Shown here: in pieces, positions 33,690-43,695 of the stretch
Layout: every line of letters starts with the position of its first letter
Position numbering within the stretch: the stretch's first letter is position 1
Assembly: GCA_008828725.1 (NCBI GenBank)
Contig: MEHQ01000198.1
Coordinates: 288,289-352,288, forward strand
Length of the DNA: 64,000 bases
DNA from: Saccharina japonica
Taxonomy: Eukaryota > Sar > Phaeophyceae > Laminariales > Laminariaceae
Direction of reading: 5' to 3'
Program-made: the position numbers and the translations under genes
Notes under the pieces: generated by a model
The model's input: the letters and a program-made list of their open reading frames with translations, nothing else
Told to the model about the DNA's origin: nothing
Database searches by the model: none

Positions 33690-33778
33690 GGTGTATGGGG
33701 ACTACCAGTAGGTTGTATTGGGGCTACCAGTAGGTTGTATTGGGGCTACCAGTGGGTTGTATTGGGGCTACCAGTAGT
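33690..33778. repeat. 22-bp minisatellite (GGGGCTACCAGTAGGTTGTA)
   Basis: Four near-perfect copies of a 22-bp unit. 33780-34240 shows nothing supported. Confidence 0.92.
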
Positions 33779-34403
33779 TTACACGGGAAGGCAGTCCATC
33801 TTGTATGTTATGTAAACATATCTATATATCTATATATATGTTTGTATTTGCTGGTTGTTACTCGTAGCTTGTTCCCTGCTCGCGCTCCTAAGTAGCTCTT
33901 CGGTAACTATTCGCTATATAGCTTACTATAGCAGGTTTACAAGCGAGCAGGCGTTTTTCCTACTTGGGTGTAAACGTATCTATATAAACCTTTTGTCCTC
34001 GCTGGTCGTTGTATAGCTTTCCGCTTTGCTTTTTCGGCAGCTCTTCGCGAGAGGGACGGACAGTGCAATATTTCTATTTTGATAAATGTGTTGTATACCT
34101 TATGTATATGTAAAATATGTAGGCACCAGGACCTCTTCCGCCGCCGCCGTATTTAGGATACTAAGTGGATACTAAGTACGTACGTATCTATTGCTCCTTC
34201 ATGGCATGGATGGCAGCGGAGGGGAGACGGGGGGCCCGCGCACCTCTTTCGCAATTTTGAGATTAATAATTCGTGGATAAATAATAATAACATTTCGTGG
34301 AGCGCAAGTTGGCGTACACCACAAACAAAACGGATGGCATTTTGCTCTTTTTTTGCGCATTTTCTGTGCAACTTCTTGACGCATTATTTTCGGCGTGCGT
34401 TAT

Positions 34404-34682
34404 GTGCAGGTTGCACCTGCAAAAGTTTTTGTGCAGGCGGTGTGTGGCCAATTTCATCCTTGCCCGTCGACCCAGACCAAGCCAACCCCAGACACACCCC
34501 TAACCCTAACCCTAACCCGAACCCCAACCCCTTGGGGAGCACGAGGTCGGCAGGGGCAGCCACGCGGCTCCGCCGCGTGTTTTGGTGGCGTTTTTCCAAA
34601 AAAAAACATGCCGCCCAAAAGGCCAGCCTCACACATTAAAACCAGCATCCTGCACAAAAACTTTTGCAGGTGCAACCTGCAC
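34404..34682. mobile_element. Telomere-like TIR element, intact copy
   Basis: Perfect 34-bp terminal inverted repeats (34404-34437 and 34649-34682) beginning GTGCAGGTTGCACCTGCA. Less perfect inverted similarity extends outward (about 34262-34292 with 34772-34803). The interior contains CCCTAACCCTAACCC, then AACCCCAACCCC, GAGGTCGGCAGGGGCAGCC and GCGGCTCCGCCGCG. 279 bp. No target duplication assigned. Confidence 0.88.
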
Positions 34683-34978
34683 ACAGTACGCGTCATTATT
34701 TTCGGATTCTCATACGAAATGATATGGATGGCGTTTTCCCCTTTCGCAATTTTTCAGACCGATTATTCATGCGGACAATAATAATATCCACGAATCATAG
34801 TTAATTTTTTCTGTTTTCTTCGTGGAATGCAACTTCCCGGACATATCATACCAGGTACGATTATACCAGACTCGCCCTAGTGTGTGCATGCAGGAGCGGT
34901 GAGCACAAGGTGCGAGTCTAATTGGCCGATACTGATTTTTCTTTCGGCCGCCCGGATTTTGTTTGGGAAAATACCACA

Positions 34979-35245
34979 AAAAAAAAACGCATCGCGGAGC
35001 CGCGTGGCTGCCCCTGCCGACTTCGAGCCCCCCAAAGGGTAGAGGGGTTAGGGTTATGGTTAGCCCCTTAAGAACCGGTCCTAAGTTTTTGGGGACAAAC
35101 TACTTGTAATTAGTGTGGGGTGAGTTTTGCAGTTCTGAAAGGGTTAAGGTCAGGTCTGGGGTGGTCGCGTTTTGGTCTGGGCCGACGTGCAAGTTTGAAA
35201 CTGGCCACACACACACACACAAAGGTTCTCCTGCACAAAAGTTTT
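34979..35245. mobile_element. Telomere-like TIR element, copy split by a TTAA mini-element
   Basis: Contains GCGGAGCCGCGTGGCTGCCC, GGGGTTAGGGTTATGG, then a TTAA-family element at 35060-35147, then GGTCTGGGGTGGTC and CTGCACAAAAGTTTTGTGC. The two halves align to the intact copy, so the small element inserted later. Confidence 0.78.
35060..35147. mobile_element. TTAA mini-element nested in the telomere-like element
   Basis: Starts TTAGCCCCTTAAGAACCGGT, ends CAGTTCTGAAAGGGTTAA; left flank TTAG, right TTAA. Confidence 0.8.
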
Positions 35246-35303
35246 GTGCCGACCGCCCCCGCACATAATAACGAACGCCGATATAATAATACCAGGTAAT
35301 AGA

Positions 35304-35590
35304 CGCGTACTATGTGCAGGTGCACCCTGCAAAGTTTTTTGTGCAGAATGTCGGTTTTAATGGGTGAGGCTGGCCTTTTGGGCCGCCTATTTATTTTTGG
35401 AAAAACACCATCTAAACACGGCGGAGCCGCGTGGCTACCCCTGCCGACCTCGTACTCCCCAAGGGGTTATGGTTAGGGTTAGGGGTGTGTCTGGGGTTGG
35501 CTTGGTCTAGGTCGACGGGCAAGGATGAAATTGGGCACACACAGCCTGCACAAAAACATTGCAGGTGCAACCTGAACATAACGCACGCCT
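35304..35590. mobile_element. Telomere-like TIR element, third copy
   Basis: GCGTACTATGTGCAGGTGCA ... GGTTATGGTTAGGGTTAGGG ... GCAGGTGCAACCTGAACATA. A TACCAGGTA stands just outside each end (about 35291 and 35591). Confidence 0.8.
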
Positions 35591-35599
35591 ACCAGGTAA

Positions 35600-36035
35600 T
35601 AATACGTCACGATTTGGGTGGCGTTTTTTCCAAGCCGTTGAGGCTATTAAGGATAGCTACCATGCTACCCAGCAGTAGCCAGTAGTCTATATGCCGAGTC
35701 GCTGATCGGTAACATAGCCGCCTGTAGCGAGTAGGCAGGAGCTGCGCACACGCGCCCATGACGGGTAATGCCTCAAGACAGGAAAATATACTATGCGATG
35801 GTTGACGGCAATATTGCCCCTTGACGGAGAACCGTGTCAAAATATAATTTCATATACCGTCAACTGGCGTATAATTTTGCATTTTGCAATGATATTCGCA
35901 TTTTTGATATTTGAGAAGATTTTAAATTACTACCATTAAACAAAGCAAAAGTGCGTGGTAAATCCACTGGTATACCGTTTTATGTTTTTTTTCGCGAGGT
36001 ATGGCGAACAACGTTTTTTTGGGTGGGGGGGGGGG
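35600..36035. other. Unassigned sequence
   Basis: GGTAGCTACCATGCTACC-like words and AT-rich sequence; no gene recognised. Confidence 0.3.
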
Positions 36036-36039
36036 GGGG

Positions 36040-36195
36040 ATTTTCTTTCCCTTCCCATTTGTTATCTTCGCCCTTCCTTTCTCTCTCCTACATTAATAGT
36101 CGTAACCCAGACCCGGGGTCACATAGCAGGCAATTTAAAGCTGACACGATTTTTTCTGCATGTCGGCGATCCTTACCACGAAAGCGTTGGGATTT
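36040..36195 (-). repeat. SINE family 1 body fragment, with an 8-bp insertion
   Basis: CCCATTTGTTATCTTCGCCC ... GTCGTAACCCAGACCCGGGG. Where the other copies read CTCCTAGTCG this one reads CTCCTACATTAATAGTCG. Confidence 0.7.
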
Positions 36196-36329
36196 CACCC
36201 GATTTCTCCTGATTAAGAATTGCCTTTCCGACGAGAATGACGTTTTTTTTCACTTGAAGAAGAAAAAGCAGCCAATAACTTTGTAGATCATCTGTCTATT
36301 ACGCGGATCCTTATATTTGCGGTTATGAT

Positions 36330-36802
36330 ACGTTGTGGATGAGCCGTATGTCGTGCAGATCCCACCCGTCATACGTATACGCAAGGCCCGTGCCACACAG
36401 ATCCTCCCGCCCAGCAAAACAAGATCAAGGCCGTGTGCAGATAGATCATACAACAACAATAGAAATCAGAGATGGGTCTATCTATACCCCCAAAGCTCTA
36501 GATATGAAACGGGGATATATCTGATCTATCTGATTCCATCTGATCTACGAGGCCTGATCTATCTGATCCGTCTGGTCTATCTGCACGGGCTTGGTCTTGT
36601 GATGGTATCACGCACTACGGCTATAAAGCGGTGCAATACGTACCGGTATGAGTCACGTGGCGTGCTACATAGTAACGGGAACGTCTCCTTATAGAATAGC
36701 AGTATGAGTTTGTTTGCTGGGCGGGAGGATCTGCGTGGCACGGGTCTTGCGCATAAGTGTGCCGGGTGAGATCTGCACGATATACGGCTCACCCACATCG
36801 TG
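36330..36802. mobile_element. TIR element with ~85-bp inverted ends
   Basis: 36335-36415 and 36715-36800 are inverted: GTGCAGATCCCACCC / GTGCAGATCTCACCC, GCAAGGCCCGTGCCAC / GCAAGACCCGTGCCAC and CAGATCCTCCCGCCCAGCAA in both. The middle has TCTGATCTATCTGAT words, the same motif as the array at 37200-37670. Confidence 0.82.
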
Positions 36803-36916
36803 CTATATACGATAGAGGTGGCATTTTTTAGCTGAAAAAAAATCTGAATTGTCGGGCTCCTTAACCCCTATTCGTCGGAAATTCATCCGGGTGTCGCAAT
36901 ATTTTTCATTTTATGG

Positions 36917-37015
36917 TTAACCCTTTTAGGACTGCAGACCCGTTTTGGGGACAATCTACTCTAATTATAAGTAGTTTGTCCCCAAAACGGGACTCCAGTC
37001 CTATAAGGGTTAAGC
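36917..37015. mobile_element. TTAA mini-element, full hairpin form
   Basis: TTAA at both ends; the left half CCCTTTTAGGACTGCAG...CCGTTTTGGGGACAA is mirrored by TTTGTCCCCAAAACGGGA...CAGTCCTATAAGGG, so nearly all 99 bp are self-complementary. Confidence 0.88.
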
Positions 37016-37195
37016 CATGGGGTTGTTCATCGGGTATATACTCGTATTAATAGCACTTATATTGCCCTCCTAAATCAGTGTTTGACTTACTATTAGTATA
37101 TAGCTCAAATTACCACACCCTCAGAAAAAACATGGTGAAACACCTCTGCCCTTAAGGTATATAGCATGCGTGTTCTATATCTGCCCCCAAAGCTC
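37016..37195. repeat. GTTCATCGGGTATATA repeat, also at 47480-47665
   Basis: GGGTTGTTCATCGGGTATAT, TTGACTTACTATTAGTATA and ACATGGTGAAACACCTCTGC match 47488-47655 (GATTGTTCATCGGGTATATA ... ACATGGTGGCACCTCTAC). Confidence 0.7.
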
Positions 37196-37199
37196 TGGA

Positions 37200-37672
37200 T
37201 CACGCAACGGGGATATATATCTGGTCTATCTGATCTATCTGGTCTATCTGATTTATCTGGTCTATCTGATCTATCTGGTCTATCTGGTCTATCTGGTCTA
37301 TCTGGTTATCTGATCTATCTGATACATCTGGTCTATCTGGTCTATCTGATTTATCTGGTCTATCTGATCTATTTGATATATCTGATCTATCTGGTCTATC
37401 TGATTTATCTGGCATATTTGATCTATCTGATCTATCTGATCTATCTGATCTATCTGGTTATCTGATCCATCTGATCTATCTGGTCTATCTGATCTATCTA
37501 ATCTATCTGGTCTATCTAATCTATCTGGTCTACCTGACCTATCTGACCTATCTGATCTATCTTGATCTATCTTGATCTATCTTGATCTATCTTGATCTAT
37601 CTTGATCTATCTTGATCTATCTTGATCTATCTTGATCTATTTGATCTGATCTATCTCTATCCGATGTGTGAA
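37200..37672. repeat. TCTATCTGG/A 9-mer array, then TCTATCTTGA 10-mer array
   Basis: About 38 copies of a 9-bp unit TCTATCTG(A/G), then from 37555 eight perfect copies of the 10-bp unit ATCTATCTTG. Confidence 0.95.
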
Positions 37673-37743
37673 AACTAGTCGACATAATTGGCAGTCACCG
37701 GACAAGACCCCCGACACCGACGCAACCCAGCGCTTCAGATATT

Positions 37744-38075
37744 TCAGGGCTTTTCACGGGTTATGACCCGACCTGCGGGTCGGGTCGGACCGGGTCTGGG
37801 CGGGTCAGAAGGTTTTCAAAATCTCACGGGTCGGGTCGGGTCGGGTCGGGTCTGGTCTGGTCGGATAAGGAGGTCTTCAAAATCTCACGGGTCGGGTCGG
37901 GTTGGTTCGGAGTCTGGTCAGGCCAGAAGGTCTTCAACATCTCACGGGTCGGGTCGGGTCGGTTCGGGTCAAAAGGTCTCCAAAACCTCTCAAGCATCGG
38001 GTCGGGGCCGGGTTAGGTGACCGACCGACCCGACCCGAACAGACCTGCGAGCTTTGACCCGACCCGTGAACAGCC
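37744..38075. mobile_element. hAT-type TIR element filled with GGGTC repeats
   Basis: Inverted ends CAGGGCTTTTCACGGGT and TAGGGCTGTTCACGGGTC, interior repeats of GGGTCGGGTCGG and AAGGTCTTCAAAATCTCAC. A clear 8-bp duplication was not found. Confidence 0.65.
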
Positions 38076-38143
38076 CTATATATATATATTGCTAATAATA
38101 TGGACGGTGCACACAGCACACAATGTCATGTTCTGCGCCTTTT

Positions 38144-38613
38144 TGTTACGGGGGACCATAGCAATCAGGACCCGTCACGCACACAAAAACCTATACATTC
38201 CAGTATTTTTACTTCAAGCATATTTGGTCCTGACCCGTCACGTACACAAAAACCTATACATTCCGGTATGTTTACTACAGTAGAAGCATATTTGGCCCTG
38301 ACCCGTCACGTACACAAAAACCTATACATTCCAGTATTTTTACTAGAAGCATATTTGGTCCTGACCCGTCATGTACACAAAAACCTATACGTTCCGGTAT
38401 TTTTACTACAGTAGAAGCATATTTGGCCCTGACCCGTCACGTGCACAAAAACCTATACATTCCGGTATTTTTACTAAGCATATTTGGTCCTGATTACTAC
38501 TATTAATAGTACGGGGGACCATAGTAAATAGGACTACGGTACACACAAAAACCTATATATTTCCCTATTTTTACGACGAACATTTAGTCCTTTTTACTAT
38601 GGTCCCCCGTAAT
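38144..38613. mobile_element. TTACGGGGGACCATAG MITEs with an expanded interior
   Basis: Starts TTACGGGGGACCATAGCAAT. The interior GACCCGTCACGTACACAAAA-ACCTATACATTCC...CATATTTGG is repeated about five times (38168-38490, period 60-80 bp). Then a complete element of the same family at 38511-38613 with ends TACGGGGGACCATAGTAAAT and TTTTTACTATGGTCCCCCGT. Confidence 0.88.
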
Positions 38614-38923
38614 CGTATTTTTTTCCCCCGTAATGCGTACTCTTTCGGGGCCTCAGAGATAAGGATGGCGACGAAAAAAAAACGAAAAAAAAAGAAGAGA
38701 TTTTCGGGCTTTTACATATATCAACAGCGCGCAGCACCAGTACAGTCAGTATCAAGCTGCGCCCCTAGTGTCGTATCATGCAGCTGTTTTTTTTTGCCTT
38801 GTTGTGCGTTGGCTGCTGGCTCTACCACCCCCCCCCCAACCAAAAGCAGTGACCGATGCTATCATCGTCAGTTTTGGCGTCGTCGCCTTTTTCCGTCCCA
38901 ACTCTCAAAAAGGTTGAAACCCC

Positions 38924-39016
38924 TTAACCCCCTAAGAAACGGTCCCCCATTTTTGGGGACAAACTACTTGGAATTACTGTAGTATGGGATACTTTTTTCA
39001 GTTCTGAATGGGTTAA
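38924..39016. mobile_element. TTAA mini-element
   Basis: TTAACCCCCTAAGAAACGGT ... CAGTTCTGAATGGGTTAA; interior GGGGACAAACTACTTGGAAT. Confidence 0.85.
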
Positions 39017-39600
39017 GCCTTAAGAAAGGCTACAACCCCCGATTCTTATAAAAAGGGGTTTCAGGTTATAACCACCTAGTCTTAGAAAAGGGTCAGATTA
39101 TAACCGCCAATTCCTTAAAAGGTTCAGGGTATATAACCACCGAAGTCTTACTAACAAGGTTATAACCGCCAAGTCTCAAAACAGGTTATAGCCCCCCCCA
39201 GGCCTGAAAAAAAACTGGTAATCCTCAAGCCTCGAAACATTTTGTAACCTCAAAGTCTCTAAAGCTTATAACCCACGAGTCTTAAAAAAGGTTGTAAGCA
39301 CCAAGCACAAGGTTTTTAACCCCCAGGTCTCCACAAACGCTGTACCTGGTAACTCTCAAGCCTCAAGGTTACAACAAAAAGGCTACAGACAGAGCAGAAC
39401 CCCCCAAGACTCAAAAACGCTTACCCCCTTAAGAACTGGTCCTACATATTTGGGGACGAAATGCTTGGAATTAGTGTGGGATTTTTTTTTTTCAGTTTTG
39501 AATGGGTTAAGATAACCTCTATAAGCTTCAAAAAGGTTATACGTACCCCCTATGGCTCAAAAAAGGCTCCGAGTATAACGCCCCCAGGTCATACAGCAGT
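39017..39600. repeat. Degenerate ~35-bp array (GGTTATAACCNCC)
   Basis: About 15 diverged units with AAAAGGTTATAACC and CCAAGTCTYA. Interrupted by the TTAA element at 39421-39510. Confidence 0.75.
39421..39510. mobile_element. TTAA mini-element nested in the array
   Basis: TTACCCCCTTAAGAACTGGT ... CAGTTTTGAATGGGTTAA. Confidence 0.85.
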
Positions 39601-39885
39601 GCCCCCTTCAGCATTGGTGTACGTACCCACGTTTCGGCGACTAAACCACTTGCAATTAGAGAGGGTTAATTCTTGCAATAGAAAAAAAGGGGGATATCGG
39701 AAAAAAGCACACTTCTAATGTCGGCCTGCCTCTAGGATCGGGCGCTCGCATCCATCACTCCCGATGATGCACCCCCCAACCACGCCAAATTTACAAGCAG
39801 AGCCGGCAGCCCTCGCCTGGTCCGATACCTACATATGTGCCTCATGTACTCTACAAACCAGTAACCTATGATATCATCACACGTA

Positions 39886-39980
39886 TTTACGTACCAATCT
39901 CACCAGAAAGGTAAGGACCATTTTCGTATCATTAGTAGCACTTAAAACGGTCCTTACTATGCTCTCGGCCGGAATGATGT
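39886..39980. mobile_element. Stowaway-like MITE, diverged
   Basis: TACCAATCTCACCAGAAAGG ... CTTACTATGCTCTCGGCCGG; AAGGACCATTTTC / AAAACGGTCCTT interior. Confidence 0.55.
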
Positions 39981-40424
39981 ATATATAGACTACATATATA
40001 CTTTGTATAGCAAACCAAAGTCAAAAATAGAGTATACCTATCATATGCACGTACACGATACGATACGTCTTTTATTTCAAAATAAAATAAAACAAAGTAT
40101 GTAAGCGCAAATGCAATTGCAACCGCTGGACTAAAGTATCTTAATAGTCCTTCGTATAACAGATCTATACCCCCCAACAGATACGGACGGTTAACAGATA
40201 CGGACGGTTATGGGTGTCTTGAAGCAGGCCGGCTCAAGCCCACCGATACAAATAAACAAGCACATAAGCAAAGAAACGAACAAGCATGCCAGGTGTGTGA
40301 AGGAGGGGTGGTCAAGCCTCTTCGTTCTCCCCTCCAGGCACAAAAAATCAACATACAGAACCAACACAAACAAAAAGGCTACTATTAAACAAAAAAAATC
40401 AATACGTATATACAACAAAACAAA

Positions 40425-40695
40425 ACAAACGAAGAGAAGAGCAAGGCAACGCAAAGCAACGCAAGGCGAGGCAAAGCACAGCAAAAGCAACGCCGAGCCG
40501 AGCAAAGCAAAGCAACGCAAGATCAAAGCAAAAGCAAAAGCAAAAGCAAAAGCAAAGCAAAGCAAAGCAAAGCAAAGCAACGCAAAGCAAAGCAAAGCAA
40601 AGCAAAGCAAAGCAAAGCAAGCCAAAAGCAAAGCAAAGCAAAGCAAAGCAAACCAAAGCATAACCAAACCAAAACCATACCAAAACCTTGCAAAA
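40425..40695. repeat. (AAAGC/GCAAA) pentanucleotide array
   Basis: About 250 bp of GCAAA/AGCAA pentamers. Both long frames across it (177 codons on each strand) are Ala/Lys or Leu/Cys/Phe repeats and not genes. Confidence 0.93.
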
Positions 40696-40874
40696 CGCCG
40701 AGTAACCATACCAGTACCAATCAACCAGCTAGATTGGACCTAACTTCACAGCTGACGCATGTCTACTAATTCACAAAAAAATCACACACACACAAACACA
40801 AAATTACCCTGCAGAAAACAAAACATAAAAAAAAAAACGCAACGCAACGCAACCCCACCCGACCCAAACCACTC

Positions 40875-40981
40875 TTGACCCTTTTAGGACTGCAGTCCCG
40901 TTATGGGTACAAATAACTTGGAATTAGAGCCAAATACATGGTTACGTGCACTGGATTACTAGAAGGGTTAACCCAGACCAA
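40875..40981. mobile_element. TTAA mini-element, variant
   Basis: TTGACCCTTTTAGGACTGCA ... CTAGAAGGGTTAA, interior ACAAATAACTTGGAATTAG. Confidence 0.75.
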
Positions 40982-41077
40982 CACAAGCCAAGGCGGCGCC
41001 GCACACATGAAAAAAAAATCTTGCCCCTTGCCCGATGAAGGCCCAACCGAAACAGCTCTGCGTCAGGGTGTCCAGCC

Positions 41078-41166
41078 TCAACCCCTTAAGAACTGGTCCT
41101 ACGAAATTGGGGACAAACCACTTGGAATTAGGGTGGGACGTTATTTTTCAGTTCTGAATGGGTTAA
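41078..41166. mobile_element. TTAA mini-element
   Basis: TCAACCCCTTAAGAACTGGT ... CAGTTCTGAATGGGTTAA. Confidence 0.85.
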
Positions 41167-41394
41167 GCCTCCCCTACCCCCCCTACCCCGAAAGCCCCAG
41201 GGTTTTCATCTCGCGGGGGAACAGTCCGAGGAGGAACCGCGACAGGGGTCCGTGAGGGTTTTCCGAGATGAACAGCCACATCGCACCCAGGAAGAGCAAT
41301 AGCATAGCCTGGAAAAGAGAGCGGAGACGGTGGGCATTCGTTAGAACGTTGTGGGTGCATATCGGACATATCGCCATGAAGATCACGACCCAGA

Positions 41395-41880
41395 TAATTC
41401 ACGATCTACTGTAGATAATCCACGGTATAGGTCATGCACGATCTACGTAGAGCACCCACAATCTTATGTTAATTCACGATCCAGATAAGTATCTAGATCA
41501 TCTACAATCTAGATAATTTACGATCTACGTAGATCATTCACGATCTACGTAGATCATTCACGATCTAGATAATTCACAATCAAGATCATTCAAGATCATT
41601 CACGATCTAGATCGTTCACAATCAAGATCATTCATGATCTACTGCAGATAATTTACGATCTGCTGTATATCATTCGCGATCCAAGTATTTCACGATCTAT
41701 ATTCAACTGTAGATAATTCACGATCATTCACGATCCAGATCATTCACGATCCATATGATTCACGATCAAATTTACGATCTAGATAATTCACGATCAGGAA
41801 ATGACCCAGAAATGATCCACAGATCATTCACGATCTATACCATTCACGATCTGCATCATCCACGACCTACAGTAAATCCT
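41395..41880. repeat. GATCTAGATAATTCAC array
   Basis: About 24 imperfect 18-22 bp units CACGATCTAGATAATT / CACGATCTACGTAGATCATT. 41170-41395 is unassigned. Confidence 0.9.
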
Positions 41881-42000
41881 CTTCGTATGGTAGACCGTGG
41901 ATGTTTGTGCAAGAGCTATACCATGCAGACATCATACCTACTAAGAGGTGTGACACCATGTTATTTTCAAGGGTGGTCACTTGATTATAGTATAGGACCT

Positions 42001-42560
42001 CTATACCTGCAGTAGCCTGCACACTGATTTTGGAGGCGAATAGATATACCCGGGACAATACCATGGCCAAATTGCATCACAAAAACAAATTGCATCACAA
42101 AAATGGAAATTCTGACGATTTTTCGGTTAAGGAGCCCCGTCATTCAGAAAACGTTTTAGCCAAAAAAAGGTATACCTACAGTACCTCTATTGCAGCACGG
42201 GTCCCGTACGGGTATACATTCCAACATATACACCCTTGCAAGTTTCCACAACTCGGAAACACCATGACGTCACTTGAGGAGCTCTATACCTGCAGTAGCC
42301 TGCACACTGATTTTGGAGGCGAGTATATATACCCGACGGACAATACCATGGCTAAATTGCATCACAAAAATGGAAATTCTGACGATTTTTGGGTTAAGGA
42401 GCCCCGTCATTCAGAAAACGTTTTAGCCAAAAAAAGGTATACCTACAGTAGTACCTCTATCGCAGCACGGGTCCCGTACGGGTATACATTCCAACATATA
42501 CACCCTTGCAAGGTTCCGCAACTCGGAAATACCATGATCTATATAAGCAGTAGACCGTTC
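42001..42560. repeat. 283-bp tandem duplication
   Basis: Two direct copies (start 42001 and 42284) of CTATACCTGCAGTAGCCTGC ... CACCCTTGCAAGKTTCC. An internal AATTGCATCACAAAAA doubling occurs only in the first. The long frame over it (42030-42611) reads the same peptide twice and is not supported as a gene. A diverged relative lies at 2500-2770. Confidence 0.9.
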
Positions 42561-42569
42561 AAGGCAGAG

Positions 42570-42785
42570 AGCTACGTAGATCTATTCCCGATCGTGTATG
42601 ATCTACAGTAGCTCATGTTGCATGCCGGGTGGGAGCCGTACAACCCGCATGATATATAGCGCATGTTTCCTGGGTTGGATCTGTACTAAACAGATCCCAC
42701 ACAACCTCTCACAGCGGCAGGTGAGAAACTACATGACCTTCTGTACGAGATGATCTATCTGTAGACAGATAGATCATGGCATATC
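42570..42785. repeat. GATCTA-family element, inverted relative to 17290
   Basis: GTGTATGATCTACAGTAGC, GCATGCCGGGTGGGAGCC, GCATGTTTCCTGGG, ATGATCTATCTGTAGACAGA. Confidence 0.6.
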
Positions 42786-42807
42786 CCAGGTGTGCAAGGT
42801 GCCTCAC

Positions 42808-42966
42808 CAAGGAGAAGAGCCCGGACAACCCGACTCCAGCGTCGTCGCCCCCCCCGTGGCCTTGCCCGTCAGACGTTCCGTTCCCGGTGGCCCCTCCCGC
42901 CCGCGACTGAGCCTGCTGCTGATCCCGCTGCAGTTCCTCCTTGGCGTCGAGGACAGCTTGACGAAC
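42808..42966 (-). CDS. Second exon of the minus-strand gene starting at 45171
   Basis: On the minus strand, after TTTGAAG, an open 53-codon exon reads VRQAVLDAKEELQRDQQQAQ, then a Gly/Asp-rich linker (GGATGNGTSDGQGHGGGDDA) and GLSGLFSL, ending TTG|GTGAGG. Both ends are phase 0, as is the donor of the exon at 44902, so the frame is kept. The exon stands out as GC-rich unique sequence between repeats. The intervening 1.94-kb intron is filled by tandem arrays and TIR elements (43020-44875). Further exons should lie left of 42808; I could not place any in the repeats there. Function unknown. Confidence 0.48.
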
Positions 42967-43014
42967 CTTCAAACGCCGATCGATAGGGCTGTGAGAAAGG
43001 CATGTCCTTTTGGC

Positions 43015-43515
43015 TGGACCTGGCGGCTAATTATTATCAATAGCTGGGTGGCGTAGTAAGCCAACTAGGGCTGTGCGTAAGGCATGGCTTGGCTGGACAC
43101 GACGGCTAGTTATTATTTGGGCGGCGTAGTAAGCCAACTAGGGCTGTGAATAAGGCATGTTTTATTGGCTGGACTTGACGGCTAGGTAATATTATTAGTT
43201 GGGTGGCATAGTCAGCCAACTAGGGCTGCGTATGAGGCATACCTTGGCTGGACAGCTAGTTGTTATTAATAGTTGGGTGGCGTAGTAAGCCAACTAGGGC
43301 TGTGAGTAAGCCATGCCGTATTGGCTAGACCTGACGGCTATTCATATTAATAGCTATTATCAATAGTGGGTGGCGTAGCAAGCCCACTAGGGCTGTGAAC
43401 AAGGCATGCCTTGGCTGGACTCCACGACTAGTTCATTCGTTGGGTGGCGTAGTAAGCCAACCAGGGCTGTAAATAAGGCATGCCTTATTGGAGGGATTCC
43501 ACGGCTAATTAGTAC
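43015..43515. repeat. ~65-bp tandem array (GCCAACTAGGGCTGTG) in the intron
   Basis: Seven to eight units with GCCAACTAGGGCTGTGA, AAGGCATGCCTTRTTGGCTG, GACGGCTA and a variable AT-rich joint (ATTATCAATAGC, TTATTAATAGTT, ATTATTAGTT) before GGGTGGCGTAGTA. The joint is where TATTAATA words occur. Confidence 0.9.
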
Positions 43516-43695
43516 TTAGGCGGTGAAGGAAGCCTAACTAACTCGTAGCCCAAAAATGCCGAGCCACAAACGCGGCCAGTCAGATAAAAAAGACCATACG
43601 CAACTATGAATAACTGTAAAAACCTAGCCAACTAACGCCAACTAGTAACTAGTCGGCGCCTTATACTCAGCCAACTCACTGCCCTATTTATCTAG

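Noticed and set aside
34498..34525. True telomere or chromosome end
   Set aside because: Only about three TTAGGG units, inside a TIR element and repeated in its copies.
37200..37672. CRISPR-like regular repeats
   Set aside because: Direct short tandem repeats without unique spacers in a eukaryotic contig; an ordinary minisatellite. The same applies to 56124-56225 and 58376-59012.
40191..40743. Long open frames on both strands (177 codons each)
   Set aside because: Produced by the GCAAA pentanucleotide array; the peptides are simple repeats and no splice or domain evidence exists.
42030..42611. 193-codon plus frame with a duplicated peptide
   Set aside because: The duplication is at the DNA level (283-bp repeat, also at 2.5 kb without an open frame), so the frame is likely accidental.
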